From Turbatrix aceti (taxonomy: Eukaryota > Nematoda > Chromadorea > Rhabditida > Panagrolaimidae): a stretch of 64,000 bases of DNA. Below are positions 54,306 to 64,000 of the stretch, piece after piece (position 1 is the first letter of the stretch; each line of letters opens with the position of its first letter). A program made the translations under genes and the position numbers. The stretch is from contig OZ017770.1 in NCBI GenBank assembly GCA_963969345.1, forward strand, positions 5,713,246 through 5,777,245, written 5' to 3'. The notes beneath the pieces were generated by a model. That model did no database searches. It was not told the origin of the DNA and saw only the letters and a program-made list of their open reading frames with translations.

Positions 54306-54392
54306 AAGAATACAACCTCAGCAGTGCCCCTCCTCTACTTTAAAAAATGTGTGTCGAATGTCGGACGTCATTTCTAAGACAAGTTTTACGTG

Positions 54393-54398
54393 AATAAA
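54393..54398 (+). terminator. AATAAA signal, CRIP gene (distal)
   Basis: Second AATAAA, 120 nt after the CRIP stop and about 80 nt before the stop of the convergent DnaJ gene. Confidence 0.5.
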
Positions 54399-54476
54399 GT
54401 ATACTATACAAACAAGGTAAATCCAGGTTTTATAAAGTTTTAATTACGAGCAACAAGGTTCGAAAACGACCCCAGG

Positions 54477-55836
54477 TTAGGCCATGACTTCGTTGAGGCG
54501 ATTGCACGACGGAAGTTGCATAGATTGAGCCTTTTTCCACATTTCGTTGTCGCTGCGCATCTTTGCCGTCCAGAACATTGCATCGCCTGAAAAATGATTT
54601 TTTCATTAGCACAAAATGCAACGGACTAGAAAAAAACTTACGATTGTTGCGCTCTTGATAACATTTCATCCGTAGCTGATTTATGTACTCATTTTCGACG
54701 TGAGCCTCGATCTGTGCGATTTTTCCACTGTAGTCTTTCTCAAACGTACGCTTGACGTAGTAGGGAACCCGTAGATCGCGCGTCACGCGAGTGTTAATGT
54801 ATTCGCCTTCCCGCGTCAGCATGTAGGAGGGATCGCCGACAAACATCTGCATAAAGAGGCCGCCAAAGAGGAGCACGATGATGGGCAACATGTGGAGGAG
54901 ATGCATGACGAACGATTGCTGATCATGCGTCTCGCGTTGATAGTAGAAACGAGTTCGATTACGTCGATGCACGGCACCGGTAGGAAAACCGCCTCCAAAG
55001 AACATCTCAAAGATATCCTCTGGCGACATTTCGGTCTCAAAGCCCCGGTCAAATTCGTAGTCACCAAAGCCACTGTTGGTACGACGACGGGCAGCCTGAT
55101 CCGATTCAGAGCCAAACTTGTCGTAGTCGGCGCGACGCTTGGAGTCAGAAAGAACAGCATACGCGTTGCCGAGGGCCTTGAAGGCTTCTGTGGCACCGGG
55201 AATCTTGCACTTGTCGGGATGAAGCTTCAGAGCCATCTCGCGGTATCGCTTCTTCAGAACAACATCTGAGGAATCCTTGGATACCTGGAGAATCTCGTAG
55301 TAATCTTTGCAGTGGCGGATACGCTCGACAGCCACGCGCTGTTCAGCGGTAGCTGCTGTGTCTGAATTATCGGTGGGGGTTTCGGGGGGAGAAGGTGCAC
55401 GGTGACCCGGAGAACGAGATTTAGACTTCTGACGCTGACTGCTCGAAGAAGCATCTGCAAGCAAAAGTTATGCACATTGTAATAAAACGTCATAAAAAAT
55501 TCAGAATATAAAACACTCACGAGAAGGAGACTGAGAAGGGCGACGTCGCTGACGAAGGTTTGGATCCTCGTAGTGATCGTCATGGGAATAACTACGTTCA
55601 TAACCAGATTTTTCTGACGACTGCCCGTTACTTTCCGAGAGGAAACCTGTAAAAAAACATCGCTTAAAACAAAATTATCGATTGGCATAAAACTTACTTG
55701 CAACGTCACAGTCGGGATCGAGGCGCTTAGCCTTTTCAACAAACTTACGCATTTTAGCCTCGTCCTTGGAGAGCATGGCCTCCTTGGCTTTGCGGAGGCA
55801 GGTAAGGGCCTCGTCACGGTTCGCGTGAGCAACCAT
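54477..55836 (-). CDS. dnj: DNAJB12/DNAJB14-like ER-membrane J protein
   Basis: Four exons from the ATG: 55836-55698, 55646-55521, 55454-54642, 54586-54477; 395 residues (human DNAJB12 about 375-409). An N-terminal helical segment (RDEALTCLRKAKEAM...EKAKRLDP) typical of the family leads to a Ser/Arg/Pro-rich linker and a J domain at about 139-202 with the catalytic HPD at 167-169 (KLHPDKCK). A Gly/Phe-containing stretch (FFGGGFPTGA), one membrane helix (LLHMLPIIVLLFGGLFMQM) and the DUF1977 C-terminal domain (FVKRTF-like: YVKRTFEKDY, then CYQER) follow. These tail-anchored J proteins stimulate cytosolic Hsp70 at the ER face in membrane-protein quality control. The gene is convergent with CRIP. 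Confidence 0.95.
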
Positions 55837-56626
55837 GATCAAGTGCCGTTAGTGAAGCTAAATTTGTCGACGATTAGACGCCTTTAGATTGCATGGGTAG
55901 TCCAACCACCAAGTCACCTGGAAAAAAGTCACAATTGTTCATAATTCAATCCATATTCAGCGACCTGTACGGACAATTAACGCATAAGTATACAAACTAC
56001 CTGCATTTCTGCCGGAAAAGCAATCAAATAAATCGGTGCGTTGATTTTATAACAAAAGTTGAGACCAAAACATGAGTCCAAGTATTTACAACAAAAAGCG
56101 AAACAGTTCAACACTTGAAAAATCAATGTCACCGATAAAAGTGTTCCAACACATGTCGCAAAGTCCACGGTGATTAAGCAGTATTCATCAGAAGACGAGG
56201 AGACATACGGAAAAACACAAGTTTTAATACAACGTGTTACAAGCAAACTAGCCAACCACAAGAACCACGCTGGTGACACAACTTGTGCAACGGGAAGGGA
56301 TGTTTTCATACGTTAAAATTAATTTGCATGATGATAACAAATCGGGAAAAGAGGGACAATGGGCAATCGAACCTGTGGGACAGTTGGCGTGCATTTACTT
56401 TATGTCGATTTTTCGTTCGTCTCTATGAAGTGCGCATGATTTTTCGCGTCGAGAGCCATCATTCCACTTAGCAACGTTTTTGCGCCTACGTTTTTCTTTG
56501 AATTCCTCTTTTTTTCATTGTTTATTTGCTGTACATTCATTCTGTTCGTATTTTACACGACTGTCGGGGTGATAACATAGGGTTAACATTCAGATTTTGT
56601 TTTTACAGTCAACATAATCATTTAGT
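55837..56626. other. Spacer between globin and DnaJ genes (both minus)
   Basis: About 790 nt holding the DnaJ promoter and the globin 3' UTR. No feature recognised; the small open frames here have no family resemblance. Confidence 0.6.
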
Positions 56627-57830
56627 TTAATTTTTAGCCGGGGGCTTGGAGAGAAGGTTGCCAATAACGTCGAAGAGTGTCGTCCAAGCGTCTTTGACTT
56701 CGTCTGTTAGCGGGATGCCGACGTATCCCAAGACACTGATGAACTCTGGTAGCATGTTCATGAGGTGATATTTATGAATGCCATACTTGGCATGAGATGC
56801 AGCCATTTTGCGAATCAGCGTGCGCATTTCCGTTTCCTTACTTTCATTCATGAGATTAATTACATAGCTCATGCCGCCAAGGTAGACAGTTGCGTGGTTA
56901 CGGAGAGCATCAGATGATATCAAAGAACTGTCCGGAATTCCTTTGAATTGTGACCAGATGTTTTTGTAATGCGGATGCTCGGAGAACATGCTGTAATAAA
57001 TATTTTTTTGAGTATTACAAGCCTTTTTAAGCTTAATTCCTTAATGGACGCAATTTTTTTAATTTCTAATATTTATCGTAAATAGCAATTAGACAAAATA
57101 CGTTATTTACATGCATTTTTTTATTTCTGATATTTATTGTATATAAAAATTGGACAATATAACGTAATTATTTTCCATTTTGGCTCAACCGAACGTGAGT
57201 TCTGGTCGTTTTTCATGGATTACACCTTGCCAGACAAAAATCCGTTCCGGCTGGAAAGCGGAAAGCAACAACGAATCGGACAAAAGCACTTTTTAAGCTC
57301 TTTTGTGTCTGTTACGCTTCTTACAATGCAAAGCGAATCAATGTTTTTGCATTGTCATGAATTTTGATAGTTTTAATTTTTTCACTATCCAGATTTTTAA
57401 AAAAACCTACCGAATGAAGACCATGAGTATATTATTCACTCCGTTCACTTTCATGCGTTCAAACGTAGAAGTAATAATCGTCCGACGCTCCGGCGTCAGA
57501 CGTTGGCACTCTGCATGAGAGTAGGATTCTAAACGTATGCTCTTGTACATATTGCTGACAACTCAGACCTGAAAACTTACTGGAATCAGCTCCAATCTTG
57601 GACACGCCATTGTCGCCATCAGAGTCGTCTGCCTCGTTGCTTTCCATAGACGAGCAGCTTCCTATTCCGTAGGTATGGCGTAGCTTCTCAATAGTCTCAT
57701 TTGGTCCTCCGATGACATCACCGTTAGGTGCGGATTTGTTGTTCACAGACATTCTTTTCTTAGTAGGTTGTGGCACAACGAGGCTGTTTTGAGACAATCG
57801 GCTGAACGTTGCTTTATACGTGCAAAACAT
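56627..57830 (-). CDS. glb: Globin with acidic N-terminal extension
   Basis: Three exons from the ATG: 57830-57581, 57510-57411, 56990-56627; 237 residues. An in-frame TGA lies directly upstream of ATG 57830; a second ATG at 57752 is possible. About 85 N-terminal residues, with an Asp/Glu/Ser-rich part, precede the globin fold: LTPERRTIITSTFERMK (A), ILMVFIRMFSEHPHYKNIW (B/C with the CD region), RNHATVYLGGMSYVINLM with His149 as probable distal E7, and MAASHAKYGI with His183 as probable proximal F8. It ends YHLMNMLPEFISVLG (G) and AWTTLFDVIGNLL (H). Sequence and intron positions differ from the globin at 30 kb, so they are not recent duplicates. A role in redox or gas sensing is inferred from the nematode family. 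Intron 2 (420 nt) carries a degenerate tandem duplication. Confidence 0.88.
57061..57169. repeat. Degenerate ~48-nt tandem duplication in globin intron
   Basis: 57061-57107 and 57121-57169 align along their length: both read TTTCT-ATATTTAT-GTA-ATA, then -AATT-GACAA-ATA, then CGTTATT or CGTAATT. I estimate roughly three quarters identity. The unit is AT-rich with no coding content. Confidence 0.5.
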
Positions 57831-59255
57831 TAATCAAGAGCGCTTGTTGCCGGAGACGGGGGTCTTTATATGCAAGTTGTTGCAACGGTGCGCATCTATG
57901 GCACCGTGATAATCTGCTTTTGCTAGAAGCATAATCTTGCATGCGCGTGAATGATTTCCTGTTACATAAGACCAAGTTGGTTGCCATTAACGCTTCTAAG
58001 CTTTCTTTGATGGCATCTTTAGTTGACCAACGGAAGCGCACCCATTTTAGAATAAGGATTATACACAACATATCTTCCGACATAACTGCGCCACTTTTGC
58101 ATTTAACAATTTGTTGATAAGCATTTGTCAAAAGAAATTACGACGTCATAATCAGGTGAATTAAATGACTTGGCGGTAATTTGGGAGTTTTGACTATCAA
58201 TCATTATCAGATACGCATGTAACACCGCAGCAGCGCAGCGTTATGCGCGTCTCCTCAACACTTCTTCGTCATCTTGTTTTCCTTCTTTGAGGGGCGATTG
58301 TACTGCTTCTGTCCCATGATCTGTCATGCACGATGCTTCTATGAATCATCAAAGTTCAAGGAAGCCCAAATCAACCGTCAACCGTTGAACCACTTCTAAT
58401 TTATGAGCACAGAAGACTGAGAATACTCGTTTGGTGACGCTTTAATGTGGTGTAATTCTGCTGGTCTCTCGTTTTTCTCATGTGCTCACTTTTTATCATG
58501 CGATACCGCCGCCGCATTTTTTGACACAGTATCTCTAACCACAATCACTGCCTGGGGCGCCCGAAAAAGTGATACAGCAATCGTTAATTTTGCAGACTTT
58601 TTATGACTATTTATTCAAGAACCACGTTTACGAACAATGAGAAGCACAATGCATACAAAGCTCCATTTTTAAGGAAACGGCTTTTTCTTGCTGTTATTCC
58701 TTTCTTAAATTTGCATATAAAAATAAAAAGGGTGAGCAAAAAAAAGGAGTTTCTATGTGGCCAAAAACAGAGAAAATCTGTTAATTACGCAGTTGAATAG
58801 TGTTGTTGTGCATTGCATCAAAAGAAAAATCCAGAAAGGTGATGCTCCTTTAGTTTCTCAATGGTGATATTCTAGGAATATGTGCAGATTTTAGCACGGC
58901 TTAGCAACCATATAAGCGATGACAATTCACCGAAACCACAGTATTCAGTAAAACACAGTAGAACTGAGGGGAAGTTGACATCATGGGCTAGGAGATGTTT
59001 CGGTGTTTGTAAGCAACAGCGAAGAGCAACATAACCAAAAGGTGGCTGACTCGGTTGACAGACAAATATACAAACAAATAAAAAAATAATAATTATGCTT
59101 CAGTATGAAGCTCGTCCATAGGATTTATAAGGGAATGGGGGGAATAAAAAAAAGTAGGTTAAAGCTCGACTGAATCGAATGCATGGTGATCGGAAGAAAA
59201 TTAAGCCAAGAATAACCCGCAAAATAACCGCTTGTTTACCGGTGTATTCTGAGAA
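57831..59255. other. Spacer between SWEET and globin genes (both minus)
   Basis: 1.4 kb with the globin promoter and the 3' UTR of the SWEET gene. A 105-codon minus-strand frame overlapping the globin start begins at TTG and looks spurious. No repeats or RNA genes seen. Confidence 0.55.
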
Positions 59256-60711
59256 TTAGTTTTTGCTCAGATCCGGCTCACTGATGCATCTCTTGAGTTT
59301 TTCTGCTTTCTTGGCGGCTTCGATAGACTTGGCCGTTTCCAATTCGTGTTCCTTCTGCATGTGTTCGGCAGCAATTTTGCGGGCGACTTCAAGCAGCTGT
59401 TCTTCGTTGATTATGGTAACCGGGTAGACGGTTGGGAACTGCATTTCTTTGTGTTCAACAGGTGTGTGAGCGGTTTCGGGGCTACCGGATTCACTGCTGG
59501 TTGTGCTCTTGTTGAGGGTGGGCGAGTATGCGAAGGGATCACCGAGATGCACTTTGTGGATAACATTTTCGATTTCACCGGTCACGTTGGCAACGTTAGC
59601 GACAATGCGATCCGACCAGCGATGTTTTGCGATCTTGCAGTCTTCATCTTGTTCAACCGGAACAACAGCATCGGATTCGATGTCCTTGACGCGGTTGGAG
59701 TCAATACCAATGCTGCGAATAGCGTAGAACAGGCGAAGAATGGGAGAACGCTGGCCTGGTTTGCGTGGAAGAACGATAAACAAGAGAAGTTGGGAAACTG
59801 CGAGAACGGATCCAATGCCGTTGGGTGTCTGAAATGGATGAGATAACTAATTTGACATGAAGGCAACTAATCTTACAATTAGGTAGAAATCATGCACCAG
59901 GAGACCGTAAATAAACCATTCGCTCGACACCAAGAAGTTGGCAATGCACAGGGGAAGGGGGAGCGTGGATGTGGCACGTCTGCGGAGGACAACTTTCTGA
60001 AAGTCAAATGCTTATGACAAAGCTCGGCTTAGCGTGTTCACTCACCAGTCCTGCAAGAGGGGCTCCGAAATCAGCGGTGTTTAGCGTCATGCACACGATG
60101 CCAAGAGGATGGAACACCTTGTGGCCAAAGAAGTACACGCTGGCGATGAGGCTGGCGCAGACGGTGACGAGGGCAATGATCTTGATGGTGATCCAGAACT
60201 TCTTCTTGCTCATGAACCAGTAGAAGACGACGTAGGAGCTGTATAGAACGACTTGGGTCGATGTTACGATCATGACTGTATCGTCGCCTTTCAGGTAACC
60301 GTAGGTCAGCCAGCAGGTGCCACCAAGGACACCCATGAGGAAAGGAGCGCCGGCGATTTCATTTGTGTCTTTGCGCTTCCAGATTTGTCTGCAGATGGGG
60401 CTAAAAAACAAACTTTGTTATTCCAAAGTTCTTGTTTCATTGAACAGCTAAAGTATCGTATTTTTGGGTTTTTTTGGGATGAAAAAATAACGACTGTCAT
60501 TAATCTGATTACGAATCAGGTTGATGGAATGACGATTTAATCAACCAGTTGGTTTGGTGGTTCACTACCGATCAGAATTGACAGGTTCAGACATGTTGAA
60601 GGAAAAATACACTTACATTCCGCAGAAGAACAATCCGACGGTGGTGAAGAAGGCAACTACCGACAGGCAGTGAAGGAAATCGAATTGGAATTGAGTGAAT
60701 ACTTCAAGCAT
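59256..60711 (-). CDS. swt: SWEET sugar transporter, long-tail form
   Basis: Four exons from the ATG: 60711-60617, 60400-60046, 59996-59877, 59828-59256; 380 residues. Seven helices in two MtN3 repeats: [37 protein letters not shown] and [16 protein letters not shown] in the first; [59 protein letters not shown] in the second. About 160 extra residues follow after the last helix: a hydrophilic cytosolic tail, Ser/Thr/Glu-rich with a Lys/Glu/Ala helical end (AAKKAEKLK) and the motif RCISEPDLS, a good phospho-Ser context. Three positions match introns of the SWEET at 26 kb; the intron after FFCGI is extra. A facilitative sugar transporter with regulated surface level is inferred. Confidence 0.93.
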
Positions 60712-63555
60712 TCTTGTCAACGGCAAGTTTCAAGATGAAACGGTCAAAGAGTTGGTAAGACTGCCCCAAAAAGGGTGCGTTTGTTGCTTAGGCTGAAAAG
60801 AAGGCTAAATATAGTCACATAACCGGAAACTGGAAAACCCTATCACGAAAATAGCACTTGATAACAAAGGGGGCGACTCGAAACTGTGGAACTCCCTCAA
60901 ACAACTGTTGTAAATTAGCTAGCATTTGGGAAGACGCGAATGTATGTATGCCAATTATGAAGACGACATCGGCGCAGCGTGATCAAGTTTGCACGCACCC
61001 CTCTCACAACACATTTAAGTACATCTCCCGTAAAAAAAAGCAAACAAGGGTTGTGCCATGTTCAATGTGTGAACATGTCGGCCTTACAATTCTGGCAGAG
61101 TTGCCCACCCACATACGACTAATTATTAAGTTGACCATTGTCTTATATCCACTGATCGGGATCTCCCCTGACATTTGCACCCAAAGATGGAACATGAAGT
61201 GATCTCCGATGCATCACTCGGACGCATGCACCCGAGTACGGCAGATCCCGATCTAAGTAATCATACTTTGTGAGTGCGGAATTTCGTCGCCGGTTGGAAC
61301 GCGATATCATTCCTTTGTTTTCATGGCAATTACTTTTCGGCAGGGTGCAGCACAATTAGTAGAGCTACGAGACAAAACGCAAACTACGAGGACTTTCTAT
61401 GAAAGGAGTGCTCATGCAGATCACACTAGACTTCCAGACCTCTCACATTAAACAAAGTCAATCATGTGAATGTGAATATTCAATAATACGGTTTTTTATA
61501 TTTTCTCAATTTTTAAAAAGCTAGCATTTCATTTTTTATAATGAAATAACAGCTAACATTTCATTTACCACGCAAAAGAACGTGAACGTGTCGATTGTGG
61601 AAGTAAATAAAAAAATATTCAGACGAGCATTGACAAAAAAAACGTGGGGCAACAGACAGATTCATAGAAGGAGAATAAACCCTCCAAAGATTGTCACCCT
61701 TCCCATCTAACCATCCGCTGCTAGCAGTGGCATATCGGTGATACTTGCCGGGCTATATACCACCAACCACTTGTCGTCATTCGATCAGGAGTCTGTCAGT
61801 GTTTGTCTGAAGTCGTGCGTCACAAAGGCGGAGTTGTCTTCAGACGACGAAACCGAACGCAGTGATGGAATTTTCCAGCCCCAATTACCAGCCAATAACG
61901 AACCAACGGTTCGCAAGTGCTTTGACATTTTTTTGCTATAGATGGTTGCCTGTGTTTACGGGGGAGTGCTATGATACCACAAATTAGCTATACGGTCTAC
62001 TTTGTATTCTGAAGTTTTACTTTTGATGTCAAACAATTTTTTAATTTTACCTGAGCATGCTCTCAGTTCATTCGTTAACCGCAAAGTGCAATCAGATTAA
62101 ACGATGTCAATCATGCGTCGAGGACTTTTAATTCAAGTTGGGTGCGTGACGAACCAATCAAGTTCTTGCAGACAAGCATCGTCGTTTACTAATTACCATT
62201 TATACACCCAGGGTCTATACACAAGAATATAAAGAACAAAAAGTTCATATCAGGATATCCCACAAATAGGATATATATTTTTGTATATGTTTTGTATCAA
62301 ACATCCGGTACTTCCTGTACGCTGAACTCTATTGGCTTCTTGTTGTGGTCGCGAAAATTCAAACGGAAGTCCTAAGTGGCAGCCATTGCCATTGACTGTT
62401 GATCCTTTTGACTGGTCAACTATTTTGGCTCAATAACGAATTTCAATATATTTTCAAATTTTGCACGTTTTTCATACCACGCATTTTGCACAAAATATTT
62501 TTTTGACCCAAAAATGCAAATTTTATTCTATAATTGTTTATTCCAAAAATGTTTATCACAAAGTAAGATTTTAATTTTATTTAAATTGCTACGAATAATA
62601 CAGTATATTTGTGTTTTGAAAATGTCACAAACTTTCTTTTGCATTCCTTGATGACAATAATAACAGTAACGCCCGCCGGAAGTTATTTTCGTAGTACCCC
62701 TGACATGTGAATATTTACGTCAAACCACCGAGCACACATCATTATGACTATTTTGATTTGGCGAGTGGACGAGTCGCCGACACAAATTAAAATATAACGG
62801 TTTCATTTGGTAAATAAGTATCAAGGTACTTTATTTTTGATTCTTGTGCTGGTAACACGTGCTTGGATCATGGTTACACCGTATTATACTTCCTTTTATT
62901 TAAAAACAAACTTGATTATGGTTTCGCAACCGTTTTTTGCAATTCAACGAATTTAAAATCATTCATCGTTTTCTGAATTTTTGGAAATGCAGTCAACGAA
63001 ATCGTTATCACGCAAAGGATAGAGAAAAATGGAAGTAATAACGAAAGCAAAACTTGAATTTGGGGTTTTACAGAATCATTAACGGGCAGATGGCTTCAAT
63101 GCGTGTTTTTATTGCTCTGAACTTTGGTACGTGCGCATCGCTGATAATTCAGTCAACTTGAATCTCATTGTCTTCGGGAGCGAGTCTGACAATGCAATGC
63201 GTTAGCGAAACGTTAGGCCAAAGCATTTTTTCATTTGTTCTGGTTCAAGAACAGTCGCAACGTTTATTTGACAAACATGGACATGACCAATCACTTGGGT
63301 ATCATTACAATCAATGCTGAATTAAAAACTAAACCATCCGAAAACAGTCTTGAGAATTTTTGGCCATTTCTTTGGTTCCCGGCTGTCAATCATTTCGAGA
63401 CATGTCGCATACAATAAAATATACATATGACGGGATAAGACAAGGTATGTTATGGGGAGGCGGTTATGACATGACCCACTTCGACAATCTCAAATCCAAA
63501 TCCAGGTGATATATCAGGCACACATCGCAGTGTTCCGTTTGGAGTTCTTCGAGAC
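60712..63555. other. Intergenic region, SWEET to collagen
   Basis: 2.8 kb between divergent genes, AT-rich, no supported gene. It holds an inverted repeat (separate entry) and a 15-nt near-direct repeat (AGCTAGCATTTCATT at about 61521, AGCTAACATTTCATT at about 61552). It should contain the collagen promoter. Confidence 0.55.
61154..61254. repeat. Inverted repeat with inner hairpin
   Basis: GATCGGGATCT at 61154-61164 is the exact reverse complement of AGATCCCGATC at 61243-61253. Inside, CTCGG and CCGAG around ACGCATGCAC can form a second short stem. The whole could fold as a two-level hairpin of about 100 nt. Function unknown. Confidence 0.5.
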
Positions 63556-64000
63556 ATGTCGTCTCTGTCGTCGACATCACCCCAAGCCGGGTATGGCAAG
63601 CAGCGGTACGATCGCGGCGTCGCGATCGGCTACATCTCAATTGCCGTATCGACGGTTGCCATCTTTGTCACCCTAACTACGACCATATCTGTCATCGACC
63701 GCGCCCGAACGCTAAAAAATCACATCGAAACTTCTGCCGAATCGTTTGCAATGAAGGGTAACGTCATTTACGAGCAGATGATCGAACTACGCAACCAGTT
63801 TGGCATTGTTTCACGTGAACGCGCACATCGCTCACCGATAGACCCTTTTGCAAGGATCATGGACAAGTGTAACAGTAAGGTTTACGCTTATGGATCACTG
63901 ATCATTACGTAATATTGCAGAATGTGTCCGACTGGCTTGTCCTGGCGGCCCTGTTGGAGTTTCAGGGCCTCCTGGTATTGACGGTATCCCCGGTACACCT
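63556..64000 (+). CDS. col: Cuticle collagen (3' end beyond window)
   Basis: Exon 1 63556-63874 and the start of exon 2 at 63921, open to the window edge (132 residues seen). The N-terminal domain is typical of nematode cuticle collagens: a short cytosolic lead, one membrane anchor (IGYISIAVSTVAIFVTL), a helical segment (IYEQMIELRNQF) and a subtilisin-type cleavage region rich in R-x-x-R (RERAHR). Next come the cysteine knot spacing CNKCVRLAC and the first Gly-X-Y triplets (GPVGVSGPPGIDGIPG). Such collagens are secreted by the epidermis, cleaved, cross-linked and built into the cuticle. The exon 1/2 splice falls just before the cysteines. Confidence 0.95.

Noticed and set aside
57814..58131. 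105-codon minus frame overlapping the globin start
   Set aside because: Starts at TTG, overlaps the globin 5' end in another frame, no resemblance to known proteins.

Overview
The window is nuclear DNA of a nematode. The last gene begins a cuticle collagen (N-terminal membrane segment, R-x-x-R cleavage region, then Gly-X-Y). Introns are mostly 45-100 nt with TTTTCAG/TTTTTAG acceptors, and globins and SWEET sugar transporters of nematode type are present. A class XV myosin tail and a wolframin gene suggest a lineage other than Caenorhabditis; that is inference, and I cannot name the species. Exon models were built by eye. In every complete multi-exon model the summed exon lengths are a multiple of three and the splice phases agree.

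Layout. 1-8 kb: a Tyr/Arg-rich orphan ORF (+), a myosin-XV-like MyTH4-FERM tail (+), then a convergent 12-exon attractin gene (-). 10-16 kb: TMEM184 (+) with three possible C-terminal tails, then wolframin (+). 16.2-23 kb: a 6.7 kb stretch without a recognisable gene. 23-35.8 kb: a class B neuropeptide/hormone GPCR (+), a SWEET transporter (-), BBS2 (-) with an X-box just upstream of its ATG, an N-myristoylation-type globin (-), a CRAL-TRIO/GOLD lipid-binding protein (+) and an orphan four-helix membrane protein (-). 35.8-44.3 kb: an 8.5 kb gene-poor stretch. 44.3-51.7 kb: a full plexin gene (+). 54-64 kb: a CRIP-type LIM protein (+), a DNAJB12-like ER co-chaperone (-), a second globin (-), a second SWEET with a long cytosolic tail (-) and the start of the cuticle collagen (+).

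The genes do not form one pathway. Recurrent themes are ER quality control (wolframin, DNAJB12-like), guidance or transmembrane signalling (plexin, attractin, class B GPCR), cilia (BBS2), and two pairs of diverged paralogues (globins, SWEETs). No transposon, CRISPR array, tRNA or rRNA was recognised. The most notable items are the alternative tails of TMEM184 with an exon open in two frames, the perfect X-box at BBS2 and its possible operon with the globin, the motor-less myosin XV tail, and a 9-nt initiating coding exon.
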